Positions 22,342 through 34,940 of a stretch of DNA of 64,000 nucleotides are shown one piece after another (the first letter of the stretch is position 1; every line of letters starts with the position of its first letter). The position numbers and the translations under genes are program-made. The stretch comes from Falciphora oryzae (Eukaryota > Ascomycota > Sordariomycetes > Magnaporthales > Magnaporthaceae), in the NCBI GenBank assembly GCA_000733355.1, contig JNVV01000007.1:742624-806623 (forward strand), written 5' to 3'. The notes under the pieces were generated by a model. That model ran no database searches. It worked only from the letters and a program-made list of their open reading frames with translations, and was not told the DNA's origin.

Positions 22342-24597
22342 CGCCTCACGCTTTCTCTCACACTTCACTGTCTTACACACGCACACATTCAACATACCCT
22401 AAATCACATTGCATCGGCGCGGCGTTGGCTTAACACATAGACCTTTTTTGTCCTGGAAGCTGGCCTTTTCCCTAATCCTCTTTACCCTTCACGTCTTTTA
22501 CTCCGTTTTTGAGCTTCTTCTTCCATATACGGTTGGGCATACTTTGGTCTTTTGATGAGAAACATGGCCTTGAACGGGATGCCCCTGGGTTTCGGGGCTG
22601 GGCTGGTTTGGTTTGGTTTGGTTTGGTTTGGTTTGGGCTGGGACCGAGTTGGTCATGGGCGTTGTTGCATGATTGCATGCATACGTCCATTCTTGATCGA
22701 GGCGGCGTCCTCCCGATGATCATTATGCATCTTCCCGGAACGACACATTGCACATCACATCGCTTTTCAGCCCCTTACGATTCCGGGAATGAGGCGTCTT
22801 TTGGTGGCTTTCTTTTGCTTGGGGCCGGGGCGGAATAAACTTCAACTATTATCACGACTCTCTGGGGGGAACTGGAAGCTTCAGGGTTTCCACAGCGACA
22901 CCGGGTCTCGTGGCGGCCACACGTGGGCACCAGCATGGGCACTTTACGACTCAGCCGCCCTGTAACAGGCTCGCGGGCCCGATCTGGCTCACGCGGTCTG
23001 TCCTGGCCACTCGCGCTCCGCGTTGCCGCTACCGCATCGCGCGTTCTTGCGCCTCCCTGGGCTTTCCCCATCCTCCCTTCAGCAGCGACACCTATATACC
23101 CCACTCTCTACGAGTCGTCACATCTCTTTCGGGGCAAAACCACTTTCGACAACACGGAACGACGCGAGGAGGACGCGCGACAGGCTCTTGCTGGCATCAC
23201 TATGTGCTCGCAGGCGTTTCGCGGCACCCCTTCTTGTTCTTCGGCTTCGTTCTCCCCTTGAGGGTGGGCTACTCGTTTATCATTTATCCCTTTTTATCTT
23301 CAACCCTCTTCTTTATCCCTATAATCACGACCTGTTCATTTTCCAATCAATTGGCGGCAACATTCATCCACAATCTCCCCCTTCATCGGGACCGACCTAC
23401 CCAGACGAAGACTCGCGGCTCATCTTGCCGTGGGTGGGAGATACGAAACTCGAGTGGGGGTTCACAGACACGCACAGCCCGCAGTCTCCCATCCACGATG
23501 TCTCTGTTTCAACACACATGGGCATGTGGAGGAATTACAGACCCCCTCTTTGGTGGCTGCTTCTGAAATATTCTCAAAGGCGTTTCGATCCCCTCATCCT
23601 TTTTTTATGCTGGCGAGATGGTCACGCACCCAGCTCTCATTGGACGTCTTGTTTTGTCGAAGGACCCTATCAGCATTTTCGATATCACGCCCTGTCGTAC
23701 CGAACCCCCCATCACCGTTCTGAGAGGAGCCACTCATGCCGACTTGAGCGGCGCATGTGGGGGAAATAAAACGGTCACGGCTGGCGAAGCACATTGGACA
23801 TTCGTGGGGGAACTCGTCGACTGGTCCGACAGGAACAGACAGTTGGCAATTATCGGGAAACCCGGAGCCCGGGCCACGTCCAGAAGAGAGTACACAGAAG
23901 AAATCGGAAGAAGAAAAAAAAAACCATGGGAAAAAAATAAAATAAAGAAAAATGAAGAACATCGACGACGGTTTTCCTGACTGACAGGTTTATTTTCGTT
24001 CCGTTACTGTTAGCTTAGCAACTGACTCGGGAGAATGTAACCGATAAACCGTTTCGTCTCAACGCCAGGTTGCCCTTTACGACTGATCCTCGCCAGCACG
24101 CGTCCAGTCCCGGTTGTGTGATCTTCCTGCTCGATCTCACCTCCCCCAGATGCGCGTATGGATACATGCCTGTCACTAATATGTCCCTCACTCTCTAATT
24201 ACTACTATTCACAACGGCCGCCCACGCGTCCCCGTCGTGAAGCTTGAGGAGCGTCATTGGACAAACGGCGACGTCTACTTTCTCCCAGTTACATAATTAG
24301 TCTAGTAGGTGGCCAGGCAGAATGGCCGATACAGTCCGATATCGCAAACCCCAAGACCAGGAGGGAGAATGGAAGCAAGCAAGCGCAAGGCCCCAAAGAC
24401 GGAAAGGAACTTCTTAGGATCGATCGATCATCTTCCCGCCGAACGAGAGCGGAGACCAAAACTTGGCGCCAAACACGCATGACGCACACGCCTCGCAAAC
24501 TCGCTCGGAAACGTGCGCTGGGGAGAGGAAGGGTATCAGGTCGGCCTGTCTTGCCATTTTTTTTTTTTATTTCTCCCTCTTCTTCTCTTTTCTTTAC
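22342..24597. other. Gene-free stretch left of the assembly gap
   Basis: Holds the 3' flank of the Stb3-type gene, a (GGTTT) microsatellite and pyrimidine-rich DNA. Frames at 22910-23770 are out of register with one another and have no recognisable domain. No gene is supported. Confidence 0.5.
22604..22637 (+). repeat. (GGTTT)6 pentanucleotide microsatellite
   Basis: Six perfect head-to-tail GGTTT units about 260 bases past the Stb3-type stop codon. It is not the TTAGGG telomere unit of filamentous fungi and sits in unique sequence. Confidence 0.9.
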
Positions 24598-24957
24598 NNN
24601 NNNNNNNNNNNNNNNNNNNNNNNNNNNNNNNNNNNNNNNNNNNNNNNNNNNNNNNNNNNNNNNNNNNNNNNNNNNNNNNNNNNNNNNNNNNNNNNNNNNN
24701 NNNNNNNNNNNNNNNNNNNNNNNNNNNNNNNNNNNNNNNNNNNNNNNNNNNNNNNNNNNNNNNNNNNNNNNNNNNNNNNNNNNNNNNNNNNNNNNNNNNN
24801 NNNNNNNNNNNNNNNNNNNNNNNNNNNNNNNNNNNNNNNNNNNNNNNNNNNNNNNNNNNNNNNNNNNNNNNNNNNNNNNNNNNNNNNNNNNNNNNNNNNN
24901 NNNNNNNNNNNNNNNNNNNNNNNNNNNNNNNNNNNNNNNNNNNNNNNNNNNNNNNNN
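24598..24957. other. Assembly gap (360 N)
   Basis: A run of 360 undetermined bases, preceded by T/C-rich low-complexity DNA. Frames spanning it are artefacts of reading N as any residue. Confidence 1.
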
Positions 24958-27900
24958 GGCAGGTGCCGTTTCTGGTATTATAAAAGTGCCGCACGTGCCG
25001 GCGTGGTCGTGCTGAGCTCTAATTCTCTTGCATGCTCAGCCACGTTGGATAGTGTGGCTTCCGGGATCGTGTCGCGGACAAGAAAAAGGATGAAGCGAGC
25101 GCGAAAGCTGAGACTCGACCGCAAGAGCCTCCGTTTCCGTCCTTGCTTGACGTCTTCCCAGGGGGCTATTGGATCATTCATGGGCGATACCTACCTATCT
25201 CACGTACGTCGTAGGAGATCGCATACCCTTTGACGACATTCGAACATCTACTGCCGAGGCCAGCGCACGTGTGCTTACCTGATTCTATGGCGGCGATGTG
25301 TGCGGTGGCTGGGACCTCCCACGCACAAGTCGAAATCGCCGGGTGCTATCGGGGTGGATTCCTCCTTGTTTCCCCCGCTACGATGGACACTGCGATATCT
25401 ATCTCCATGCCGCCAGCCGTTGGTTCAAAGTCGTAGTTCGAGTCGGCAGCCGCAAACAGATACCGAACCCCGAGCGGGCGAAGTCTGGGGAGAGGAGGCC
25501 ACTTGTCAAGAGGAGACAGCCGACTGGGCGATCCTGGGCCCGATCGATCCTCGCGTGTCGGGGTCGGCTTCCCGTCTCCCGGACCGTCGGTTTGCGTGAC
25601 CGGGAACTCGCAGTCCCCAAATTTCCCATCAGCTGTCACATCTCGATGCTCTCTCTCGAAGAAACGGAGCCGCCGGCCACCGACCGCCACCAGTAAACTG
25701 GGCTAATTCTTTGCTCTTTTGTGGGCGGCGGCTATGCCCTGCCGTGCCGAGCCCTACCAAGCAGCGTCTTGGAGGGGCCGCCAGCCCTCCAAGGCCTCTT
25801 ATCTCCCCAACCACCTCGTGCGGCGGGCAGGCTGGCGCTGCCAGTGTTTCGAACCGTGCTGGGTGGTCGCGCTGCGGTGGGTGGTCCATTATTATTACGA
25901 TGCGATTCTACTTCCCGCCGTGGCTGCTTGGCCCGCCTTGCCAAGATGGTATCACGGCCCCCGCCCCAAGGATATCTGCTTGGAAGGCCTGTCGCCGACC
26001 ACTCCAAGCTCCGAGAAAGGGTGGAGGACAAGACGCCAAGGGCCATGGCACGCAGAAGGTGGGTGGTGAAGGACTGGATGCTGATGTCCCTTTTCCCGAT
26101 ATTCTCCCAGGCGGCCTGCCCTCCCTTGCAAGCGTCCATATTACGCAGTAATTAGGGGTGCGGCCACTGACGCCATAGCATGTGGCTCCGGAGGCCCAAC
26201 CTCGTGACTGGGCTTGGCCTTCGGAGGGCCGACGGGATTGGCTGGACGCCTTTTTGCAAAGTCTTGGGAGGCGCACTCGAGAGGGTTACGCGGGTTTAGC
26301 ACTCGCTGATTTGCAGGTCCAAGAGGTATCAGACCACATTCGCGTCACTCCGCCGGCGCCAGGGTACCCAGGAGTGCTTTCGTTGGAAGCGTGGGATGTC
26401 GGTACTGCTTGGCGGCTGCTGCTGCGCGCCGTGCGAGTGTGCGAGTGTGCTAGGCGGGCGCGACGATGACAGCGACAACCCCAGCGCCCCTCGCATCGTC
26501 AACGGAGATCGGGCCGCACGCGTGTGGATGCAAAGAGCGGGCGGCGGCGGCCATTGGGCGATCGGCAGCGGCTCTCCGGCAAGCGTCGTTCGACATGGAA
26601 GTCCCGTCTGGTTCGACGCGTCCTCGTCAATAAGATTCTCATCTCCTAATATCGGACGAAAGGCCAAGACAGGAAGCACCATTGTACGTAAAGGGCACGG
26701 CCCAGCCGGCCACATGCTTTACGTTATGCCAGCACCCAGCAGAGCCACGCTGGGCCACCCACCACTGACTGGCACACTGGCGACCGAATTTACGGCAGGG
26801 CCAGATGGCAATCAACCAACAACTTTGTGGGACCCGACGCCTTGCGCAGGGGAGGCAGACCCGCAACAATAACGGCAGAGTCTTGGACAGGCAGGGCAGG
26901 CGCAAAACAGGTGACAAAAACGACAGGGGTTAGGACTAATAAAAGAAATCGATGTCATGCTATTTGACGCCGGCGGCAGGATGCAGAAAAAAAGAATGAT
27001 TCGGGGGAAAAGAGGATGTAGATGGACAAAGGAAACTCTGGGGAATGAATGGGCGCGAGGCTTTGCGCCGGCATCAAAATTGCAAAATAATTGCGGCCGT
27101 GTCGAGTCCAGCTCCTCCTTCTTTTTGCCCATGGACATGGCTGATAAAGCCGGGATCTCATGTAAAGCTGAGAAGCGAGCCCAAGACGGCGCGTGGTATG
27201 GATGGGACCGATTGAGGCTGGGCACTCTCGGCAGCACGACAAGCCGCCTGGAGGTGGGAGACGCGGAGTGGAGCGGGCACAAACATTGGCGGGCCAAAAG
27301 CTTGTTGGGTCTACTTGGCAGGACTTGGAGGAGGGGGCAGAACGCGTGTCACGTTTCCACCTTTTTGACAGCCCGTTTGATCTCTGGGGCAGCGGATTGA
27401 TGAAGGTGGCCGGATGAAGACTGTAGGTGTTGGGGGAACGGTACAACAAAAACACCATGAATAGTATCAGCAAATAAAAAACAACATGTCGAAAAAGACA
27501 ACCTGACACACACAAGGGTCGTTGGTTCTGGCACGCACGGACCCTACGGGCGTCCTCGTGGGGGACAGCGGGTGCAGCAAGCAGCGTCACCATTTTGCTG
27601 GCTCCCCAGAAGTCGGTCATGGTGGGCAGAAGCGAGCGCCCGTTCCATCTCGTGGTACGAAGAGTCAAGTCTGGGCGGCAAACACGTGAGCTCTCAAAAG
27701 GCTGTCCCGAGGCTCAGGAACTGCGTAGAATGACGAACCCAGCACGGGCGCCAAACCAATAATGGGCGGCCCATATACTTGCCCATTCCATTGATACCTG
27801 CTCACAGCTCACATTGTCAGACGGTGGCGATCCCAGACGGAAGGCGGAGTATTGGTTTGCAAATAGAGAGCTGGATGGCGTGAAATGCGACAGTGTTTGG

Positions 27901-28646
27901 AAAAGGTGGCGGGCCTGTTTGATCAGAGAGGCCGGGGAAAAGGCAGCGCTGCGAAAGGAGCGGCCCCCCCCTCCAGGACTGCCAAGATCTTAGCCATTCT
28001 TGGCTGACTCCTGGCTATCATAGTGCAGAGGTACTCTTGCTAGCGGGTACATTGGGGCACAGCTGACTGGGTGTGCTTGGGCGGCAAGGTGGTGGTGCCG
28101 GGGGCGTGCCAGGGGTCACCCAAGGTCGCTCCCCATCGCAGAGACACGCAGCGGATCTGTGGCACCTCTGGACGGCCTATTGGAGTCTTGGCATTCTTGG
28201 CATTCGGAATACGCTCACTCCCTTTTCCTCTTTTTTTTATGAACAAAAGGGAGGCTGTCGCTGTCCTCCCGCAGCTCCATGGACGTCTTCCTGCTAGACC
28301 CGTCACTCTTTGATTTTTCCCCCCGGGTTAACTCCGATTTCTGTCTGCTCTGCGCGCGAAAGAAAGCAAAGAAAGCGCCGCCGACACGAGTGTCGCGACT
28401 TCGCCCCAAGCCGCCCACCCTTTGCGCCCGGATTTGATAGGCCTCTCGCAAACACCATCCCACCTGCAAGTCCCGTGACTCGCGCTCCTTCCCCAGTCGG
28501 AGCACAGCGGAGTCGGCACAACAAAGGACCGGCCGACACCACCCATCTCAGGTCACCCCCACCACAGGGCGACTAGAGGTACTCCCGCCAGCCAGACAGA
28601 CTAGCTCCAAAGACGCGCGTCGCGAGACGACCCTGCAAAGAGAGCC
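24958..28646. promoter_or_regulatory. Gene-free upstream region of pacC
   Basis: About 3.7 kb between the gap and the PacC start. It contains no supportable coding gene. Its right part carries a cluster of PacC consensus hexamers (annotated separately) and a C/A-rich leader before the start codon. Confidence 0.55.
27981..28201. promoter_or_regulatory. Cluster of PacC consensus sites (GCCARG) upstream of pacC
   Basis: Six matches to 5'-GCCARG-3' within 221 bases: plus strand at 27981-27986 and 28108-28113; minus strand at 27999-28004, 28010-28015, 28187-28192 and 28196-28201. The last two are tandem with a nine-base period. This hexamer is the established PacC binding core. The cluster lies 450-670 bases before the PacC start codon and suggests autoregulation. 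Binding itself is inferred. Confidence 0.6.
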
Positions 28647-30589
28647 ATGTCTTCGGCGGCCCCCCAGCAGGCCCAGCCAGCGGCCCAGCCGACGACGCAG
28701 GCCGCCGCGCAGCCGGCGCAGCAGGCCGAGTCGTCCAGCTCAAACTCCAACGGCAACACGCCCGCGCCGTCTACTTCCACCACCGCCACCTCGCAGTCGA
28801 GCTCGGGCGGAGCCGACGATAGCCTCATCTGCCGGTGGAATCAGTGCAACGAGCGGTTCGTCACCGCCGAGACTCTTTATGTAAGATTTGATTTTGGTTT
28901 TGTCCCGACTTGACCCCTATAATTGGCTCTCACCTAACACGTGACACCAGGACCACATCTGCGAGCGCCATGTTGGCCGCAAGAGCACCAACAACCTGAA
29001 CTTGACCTGCCAGTGGAACTCTTGCAGGACGACCACCGTCAAGCGTGACCACATCACCTCGCACATCCGTGTGCACGTGCCGCTCAAGCCTCACAAGTGC
29101 GATTTCTGCGGCAAGTCGTTCAAGCGGCCGCAGGATCTGAAGAAGCACGTCAAGGTAAGTCGCTTCCCCCGGACGGATGACCCTTAGCATCGCGAACCCC
29201 TGAGTCTGATAAACCGCGTGCGCAGACCCATGCCGACGACTCGGTACTGGCGCGGTCACCGCAAGACGCCAACGGTGGCATGAGCGGCGCCTACCGGCCT
29301 GCCGGCAAAGGTATGTATAACTCTCTCAGCCTTTTTTCCGTCTCTCAAATTATTTTCAATTTGAGGCTAATGTGCCTCCAGCTCCTTCTAGCTACTATGA
29401 TCACAATGGCCACATCCGTACTAACTCGGCCGCCTTCGGTCAGCCGCATCAGAATGGTCACGCTAGCTACTATTCCCACCCTCAACCCGCTTCCTATGGC
29501 CCCGTCTACTATCAGCCCCATCTTGGGTCGCGTGGCGACATGTTTGGCCATGCTGCCTCCTCGTTTGATGCCCGCAAGCGCGGTTATGACGAGCTGAACG
29601 ACTTCTTCGGCAACGTGAAGCGCCGTCAGTTTGATGCCGGTTCGTACGCCCACGTTGGTCGCTCGCTGCTTCCCCTGCACGGCGCCCTGGGTGTCCACAC
29701 CGGAGGCATGAGTGCCGAGTACATGACGGCCCCGCCGCCCCCACCTCCCCCGGCCGCCGTGCCCGTTGGCGGCCCCGGCCCGCTGGCCCAGCACTACTAC
29801 CTGCCTCCCATGCCGAGCCTGAGGACAAAGAACGACCTGGAGCAGATCGACCAGATCCTGGAGCACATGCAGACCACTGTCTACGAGAGCTCTGGACAGT
29901 CGCCGGGATCGCATTATGCGCACGCCTTCGACCTCCGCCACCAGTCGCCCGCGGCTCGCCCGCCCGTCGGCGACCACTACGCGCCCGTCTCGGCCGCGCA
30001 CCAGCACTCGCCCCTGACGGCCGTCTCCTCGTCGCAGGGTGGCTCCCCCGCTGTGACCCCGCCCTCCAGCAACCTGTCGTACACATCGGGCCACTCGCCG
30101 AGCGCATCCTCCACGGCCCTTTCGCCCACCTCGCGCCACGGCTCGTCGACCTCTGTCAGCTATCCCACCCTTCCCGCGGCCTCCTTCCCGGGCTCCTCGG
30201 CCACCGCCACTCTGGGATCCAACTTCAATCAGGTCGAGCGCCGCCTGTCCGGTGGCATCCTCCAGAGCGCCATGCGCGAGAGGCAAGCGCGGGAGGACAT
30301 GGCGACGAGCGAGGGTGCGCGCACGCCGCGTCCGTCCTCGTCGGCCGTCTCGGTCAGTTCGCCTTCCTCGTCGGCCTCGGACTCGTCAGGTTCGGAGCCC
30401 GAGTCCTACGACTCGTGGCTGCAGAACATGCGCACCATCGAGGCGCTGCGCGAATATGTAAAGGAGAGGCTTGAGAGGCGAGAGTACGTCGACGAGGCTG
30501 CGTCGCCGAGGCCCGACCCGATCATGCTCAAGGCCGAGCGGCGAGAGGCGGAGACCAAGCCATTGTACCCGGCTCTGCGTATGTCGTGA
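28647..30589 (+). CDS. pacC: PacC/Rim101 ambient-pH transcription factor
   Basis: Zinc-finger regulator activated by proteolysis at alkaline pH; it induces alkaline-expressed and represses acid-expressed genes. Four exons: 28647-28880, 28951-29154, 29226-29310 and 29382-30589, giving 576 residues. Three C2H2 fingers are present: residues 62-85 (C62, C67, H80, H85), 98-120 (C98, C103, H116, H120) and 128-148 (C128, C131, H144, H148). The first finger is split by intron 1 and the third by intron 2. Next comes the conserved [17 protein letters not shown] segment at residue 243, close to where family members are cut to the short form. Near the C-terminus [20 protein letters not shown] (from W520) matches the signalling protease box. 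It is flanked by two YPxL motifs (YPTL at 435, YPAL at 570), the docking sites for PalA/Rim20. The processing elements therefore appear complete. Confidence 0.96.
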
Positions 30590-31821
30590 GACTTTTTATA
30601 GCTGGAAATTTGGAATTTGTCTTTTCTGTCTTTCTGCGTTTGTTTATATCTTCTGCACTTCGGTTCATCTTCTTGCCATGTTCTTTTGCGCATCGTCGCA
30701 GCTTCTTGTCGGGTCTGTAAACTAGGGTATTTTTGTCACGCGCCACGCAGTCTCGATCCCCGACTGATGCTGAAGTCAAGGGTCATGTTTTTTCTGTGTT
30801 TTTCTGGCTTGATCTGCCACAAATGGATGGGTAGGAATGGAAAATGAATGAGATATCGACGGGATGATTCAAACCTCTTTATCTTGCACCTCAAATATTC
30901 TAACCGAACCGGAAAAAGGGGAGGGAGATCAGTCTTTTTTTTTTACCGGCGTATCGCGCGAACCTAGCCATTTTTTGTTTTTGCTCCTTCGTTTCCACAG
31001 TTTTGTCTTCCTTTTCGCCCTTGATATCCCTCCCAAGCATGCAGCTGGATCTTCACTTTCCCTGGCCGGGAGACGAAAACCGACACTAAAATACTCAGTT
31101 GTCTCCTCGCATTCACTTGTTTTTTGTGTTTCTGTGCACCAACTCCTCTGCACTTCAATGGTCATTTCCGGTCAGTGAGTAGGTGGTCATCGCTGAGTAT
31201 AGCAACTTTGTCGATTTTAGTCCGAAGTCATCGGTATTCGGGCCTCATGAAGGAGTGTGACCGACGCAGATGTTTGTTTAGACCGATCGTGGTGTCCCGG
31301 GAGAATCCGAGAGGAAGAGAAGCGCCCCTCGTTCCCGATCCCAAGAGGAAGGGTGAGAGGTTGATCGTGGGGTTGGATCTGAGAGGTGAAGTTCCCCCAA
31401 CCGGGCGAGCCGGGCTGCGAAGATGTGCTGTAACCTACTACACTGTAGGCCGCGTGGCCGCCTGGCGGCACACCCCGCTCCCGTCCCCAGGTGGTGTGGC
31501 TCGTGCATCAATTGGATGCAACCGGAAAAGGCGGATCAAATGGGTTAGGGAGACTTCACATACCATCATACCTACCTAGCTTGAGCTGTCCTCTATCCCT
31601 TCACGCTAGATGACCTCCACCTGCACATAATGACGCGCACATCTTCTTTATTCTGACGGCAACGGCGGAACGCCAGATCTAAGGACCTCCAACAACTCCC
31701 CGGAAGGGATTGAACCCTACGTCGCTGAGAGGCCACAACGCCTCCGCCCGACACCGACCGTAATCGTTAATTTGGGCATCGCACCCCCGCCGAAGACCCA
31801 GCTCTGGCCGACCCGACGAGA
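30590..31821. other. Intergenic: pacC 3' flank and DUF1295 gene promoter
   Basis: About 1.2 kb. The first half is T-rich, as expected for the pacC 3' untranslated region. A GGTTCAATCC-like box on the minus strand near 31701-31720 does not fold into a tRNA. No gene was found. Confidence 0.5.
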
Positions 31822-33091
31822 ATGGCGCTCCCCGCTCTCACGGCGCTCGAGGAGTGCTCCGACTTTTCCAAGACAGTAGAACCATTCATCCCGCAACTCT
31901 ACACGCTGCCCGGGGAGCTGGTGCAGGTGCTGCAGAAGCGCGAGGGCCTCCTCGACCTCTACGTCTCCACCAACCCGCTCATCTCGGGCTTCGCCATATC
32001 GCTCTTCCTCGGCGCCGTGTTCCTCGTCGTGGCCGAGTTCAACCGCAACTACTCCCAGGTGGACAGGTGCTGGAGCCTGCTGCCAACCTTCTACATTGCC
32101 CACTTCGACCTGTGGGCGCGCCTAGCCGGCGTGCCGAGCCAGAGGATAGATGCCGCGCTGTCTTTCAGTGCCGTCTGGAGCGTGAGTCGGGGCCGTCTTC
32201 CACCGCACCATAAATACCTACCACATAGGCTAACATGGATGGTGCGCATTCTCCAGGCCCGCCTGACGTACAACTATGCTCGCAAAGGAGGCTACAGCAT
32301 AGGATCTGAGGATTACCGATGGTACGTTCGCATCCGCCTTGTGCCCCGCTCTGGAACTGCTCGCACAATCATCGGGGTGAGAACAGATTTGTCGGCTAAC
32401 GCTCTTGAACGATATCAGGGATATCATCAAGGGCAACATCCCGGCCTGGGCCTTCCACGTACTTAACGCAACCTTTATCTCCTTCATGCAGAGCGTCCTG
32501 CTCTTCCTCATCGCCGCGCCCGTGTACCCGGTCCTCCTCGCCGTCCAGTTCGAGCCCGACGTCTCGAGCGCGGACATCGCCTTCGTCTCGATGCAGCTCG
32601 GCCTCATCCTGGTCGAGTGGTTCGCCGACCAGCAGCAGTGGGACTACCAGACGGTCAAGAAGAAGTACCAGGCCACGGCTAAAGTGCCCGCGGGCTGCGG
32701 CCTCACGCAGCCGGAGCTGGACAGGGGGTTCGTGGCCTCGGGCCTGTGGGCCTACAGCCGGCACCCCAACTTCGCGGCCGAGCAGACCATCTGGATCTTC
32801 CTGTACCAGTGGAGCTGCTTCGCCACAAAGGTGCTGTACAGCTGGGCGGCTGCGGGGCCGACCTTCCTGGTCCTGCTGTTCCAGGGCTCGACGTGGTTCA
32901 CCGAGTTCATCACGGCGGGGAAATACCCGGAGTACCGGCACTACCAGGGCAAGGTCGGCATGTTCGTCCCCATAAGCCCCTTCGCGTACAAGCCGCTATC
33001 GGCGCTGGGGCCCAAGGTCATCCGCACAAGCGAGATTGCGAAGAAGCAGCAGCAGAAGCAGAAACTTCAGGAACAGAAGAAGCAGAAGTGA
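31822..33091 (+). CDS. DUF1295 (steroid 5-alpha-reductase-like) membrane protein
   Basis: Polytopic membrane protein of the DUF1295 family, related to 3-oxo-5-alpha-steroid 4-dehydrogenases and isoprenylcysteine methyltransferases. Its own reaction is not known. Three exons: 31822-32181, 32257-32321 and 32419-33091, giving 365 residues. Family features are RLTYNYARKGGYSIGSEDYRW followed by DIIKG, the IEW-like LVEWFADQQQW motif, and the signature GLWAYSRHPNFAAEQTIW. PEYRHYQGKVGMFVP follows near the end. About five to six hydrophobic segments can be seen. The C-terminus is a Lys/Gln-rich cytosolic-type tail (KKQQQKQKLQEQKKQK), which resembles a dilysine-type ER retrieval region; this is inference. 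It follows pacC in the same orientation. Confidence 0.88.
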
Positions 33092-34589
33092 TGGAACACG
33101 GGGCAGAAGGGTGCAAATCAGATGCATATTGCTTGGCCATTTTTATATCATCTGTCTCGAGTGTCGCATTGCGCTCTCGCAGCCTATTGCATCCACATAT
33201 CACACAATTCGTACCCTTCCGCACCACAACTAACTCACGGAGATGAAGGACCCATGGAGTTTGGATCGGAGACCATCGGGAGGACTGGCATTGCATTACG
33301 GATTCCCGAGCTGTGAACAGATACCTCATACATAATTCATTGATATTATGAGCCTTGTTTCTTTCCAAACTACGTGTGATGATCACATGCGCCGCATACG
33401 AAGAAGCAAGCACAAGCTGATTAGAAATCGTGTGTGGCAGAAGAAGGAATAAGAGCATGTCGTAAGCTGCAGCAAATGGCATTGAATCTTGCATCCGGAT
33501 TACGACACCATCAAGCATGGAGTGATCGACGAACCGCTGCGACCTCGCCTGCATATGTGTGTCAGCGGAACCCACCGTGGCACCCTCCACCAACTGCCGG
33601 GGCTCGACCAGGACCCCGGGACGGGGACGGGAATCTAAATCTAACCAAGTTGACTTCGCTTCCATATGGCGGAAATGAATGGCCGTCTGGAACCCCGAAC
33701 CAAACACCCGGACCACACCCGTAAACCGTCGTTGCCGTCACGTCGTCTTTTGCCACTGCCGCCGACACGATGCTTGGAAATCAGGATTCGGGGATTCCGA
33801 CCTTGGTCCTGCTGATTCGGCGGGGTTGTTTTCAAGACTGACATTGATAGAAACCTTGGTGCTTTCGGGCCAACAGAGAGGGGATGACGTCGATCTCCAT
33901 CAATTTTGGGGCGGTGCGGGAGTCCACTGACAGCAAATACCCCTGAAAGAAAGGGTCGTTAGGCCAGTCTGGGTCACTGGGGGCTCGAAACGGTAGCTGG
34001 TGTTGGTGCTACTGGACCCACGGCTTGGCATTGATTCGACGTCTGGTGCAAATGTCGGAAGACAGGCCGACGGAACAACGACACGGGCTTCTCGAGTGCG
34101 TGGCAGGCAGAGAAGACTATCACAAGGCGTGGGGGTCCCAGCAACAAGTGGGAGTAGATTGGTAAGGTGGGTGGGTTCTGTTGCACTTGTTTTATCAGCA
34201 AGTGTAGGAACAGATAGGTATAATCTCGGGTGAGGGAGGTCACAACCTGCTCGACTTCCTAGGGCAGGTGTAAGTCGCTGCTTTCCCGGCACAACAAGCT
34301 CAACTGTTATCCGGCCCCAGCTCCAGACTTCCCCCAGCCGCTGCTGGAGACCCCCACGACCCGGCCTCTGGAAACAGAGCCCCAGGGACTGCCGCCGCCT
34401 TGGGCCCGCGAGTCGCGAGCCGACGTCACAGTCCCGCCCTCAACCCATCGCGCTCCCATCTCTCGTCGTCCTCGCTGCCAAGGCATAAACTCCCGCACGT
34501 CGTCAACTTCCAAAAGCAGTAGTCCGCCTCCAGTGTCCCGACCTGACTCTTGTCTGTCGCCGCCCCGAATCCCCTGTATCCTTCTTTCT

Positions 34590-34625
<36 letters not shown>

Positions 34626-34940
34626 CTTCTTCTCCCCCGTCATCCACGCACCCATTACGTGTGTGCGCGCGGCCAACAAAAACGCCGCAGATTGCTTGCC
34701 CAGAATCTCCGAGCCATCTCCACTTCTGCGCCGCCGTTGGCCGTGCCCGCCGCTGGTCAGGGATATCTCCCGGTTCTCCATCTCGCTCTCTCCACCCCGG
34801 CGCATCTCCGCCCTCTCTCTTCGGACGCTCGCTATTTTCGATTCCCCCATCAGCCTCTCCGACCTAATTTTAAAAAAGGACCCTCCCGGGCCCCTCCTCG
34901 CTGCTCGCGCTAGAAAAGATAAGAGAAATCTCTAGCCACC
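33092..34940. other. Intergenic: promoter and leader of the Ser-rich protein gene
   Basis: About 1.85 kb. The right third is strongly pyrimidine-rich and includes a 28-base T tract at 34593-34620, about 320 bases before the next start codon. No coding gene is supported. Confidence 0.5.
34593..34620 (+). repeat. 28-base poly(T) tract in promoter region
   Basis: Uninterrupted T run inside a C/T-rich stretch, upstream of the Ser-rich protein gene. Long A/T tracts of this kind usually exclude nucleosomes in fungal promoters. The length may vary through sequencing or replication slippage. Confidence 0.9.

Noticed and set aside
22604..22637. Telomere-like repeat
   Set aside because: The unit is GGTTT, not TTAGGG, and it is short and internal.
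24257..25233. Open frames spanning the N run
   Set aside because: They stay open only because undetermined bases were translated as X.
31701..31720. tRNA B-box-like sequence (GGTTCAATCC on the minus strand)
   Set aside because: The T stem is imperfect and the flanks do not form matching acceptor, D or anticodon stems.
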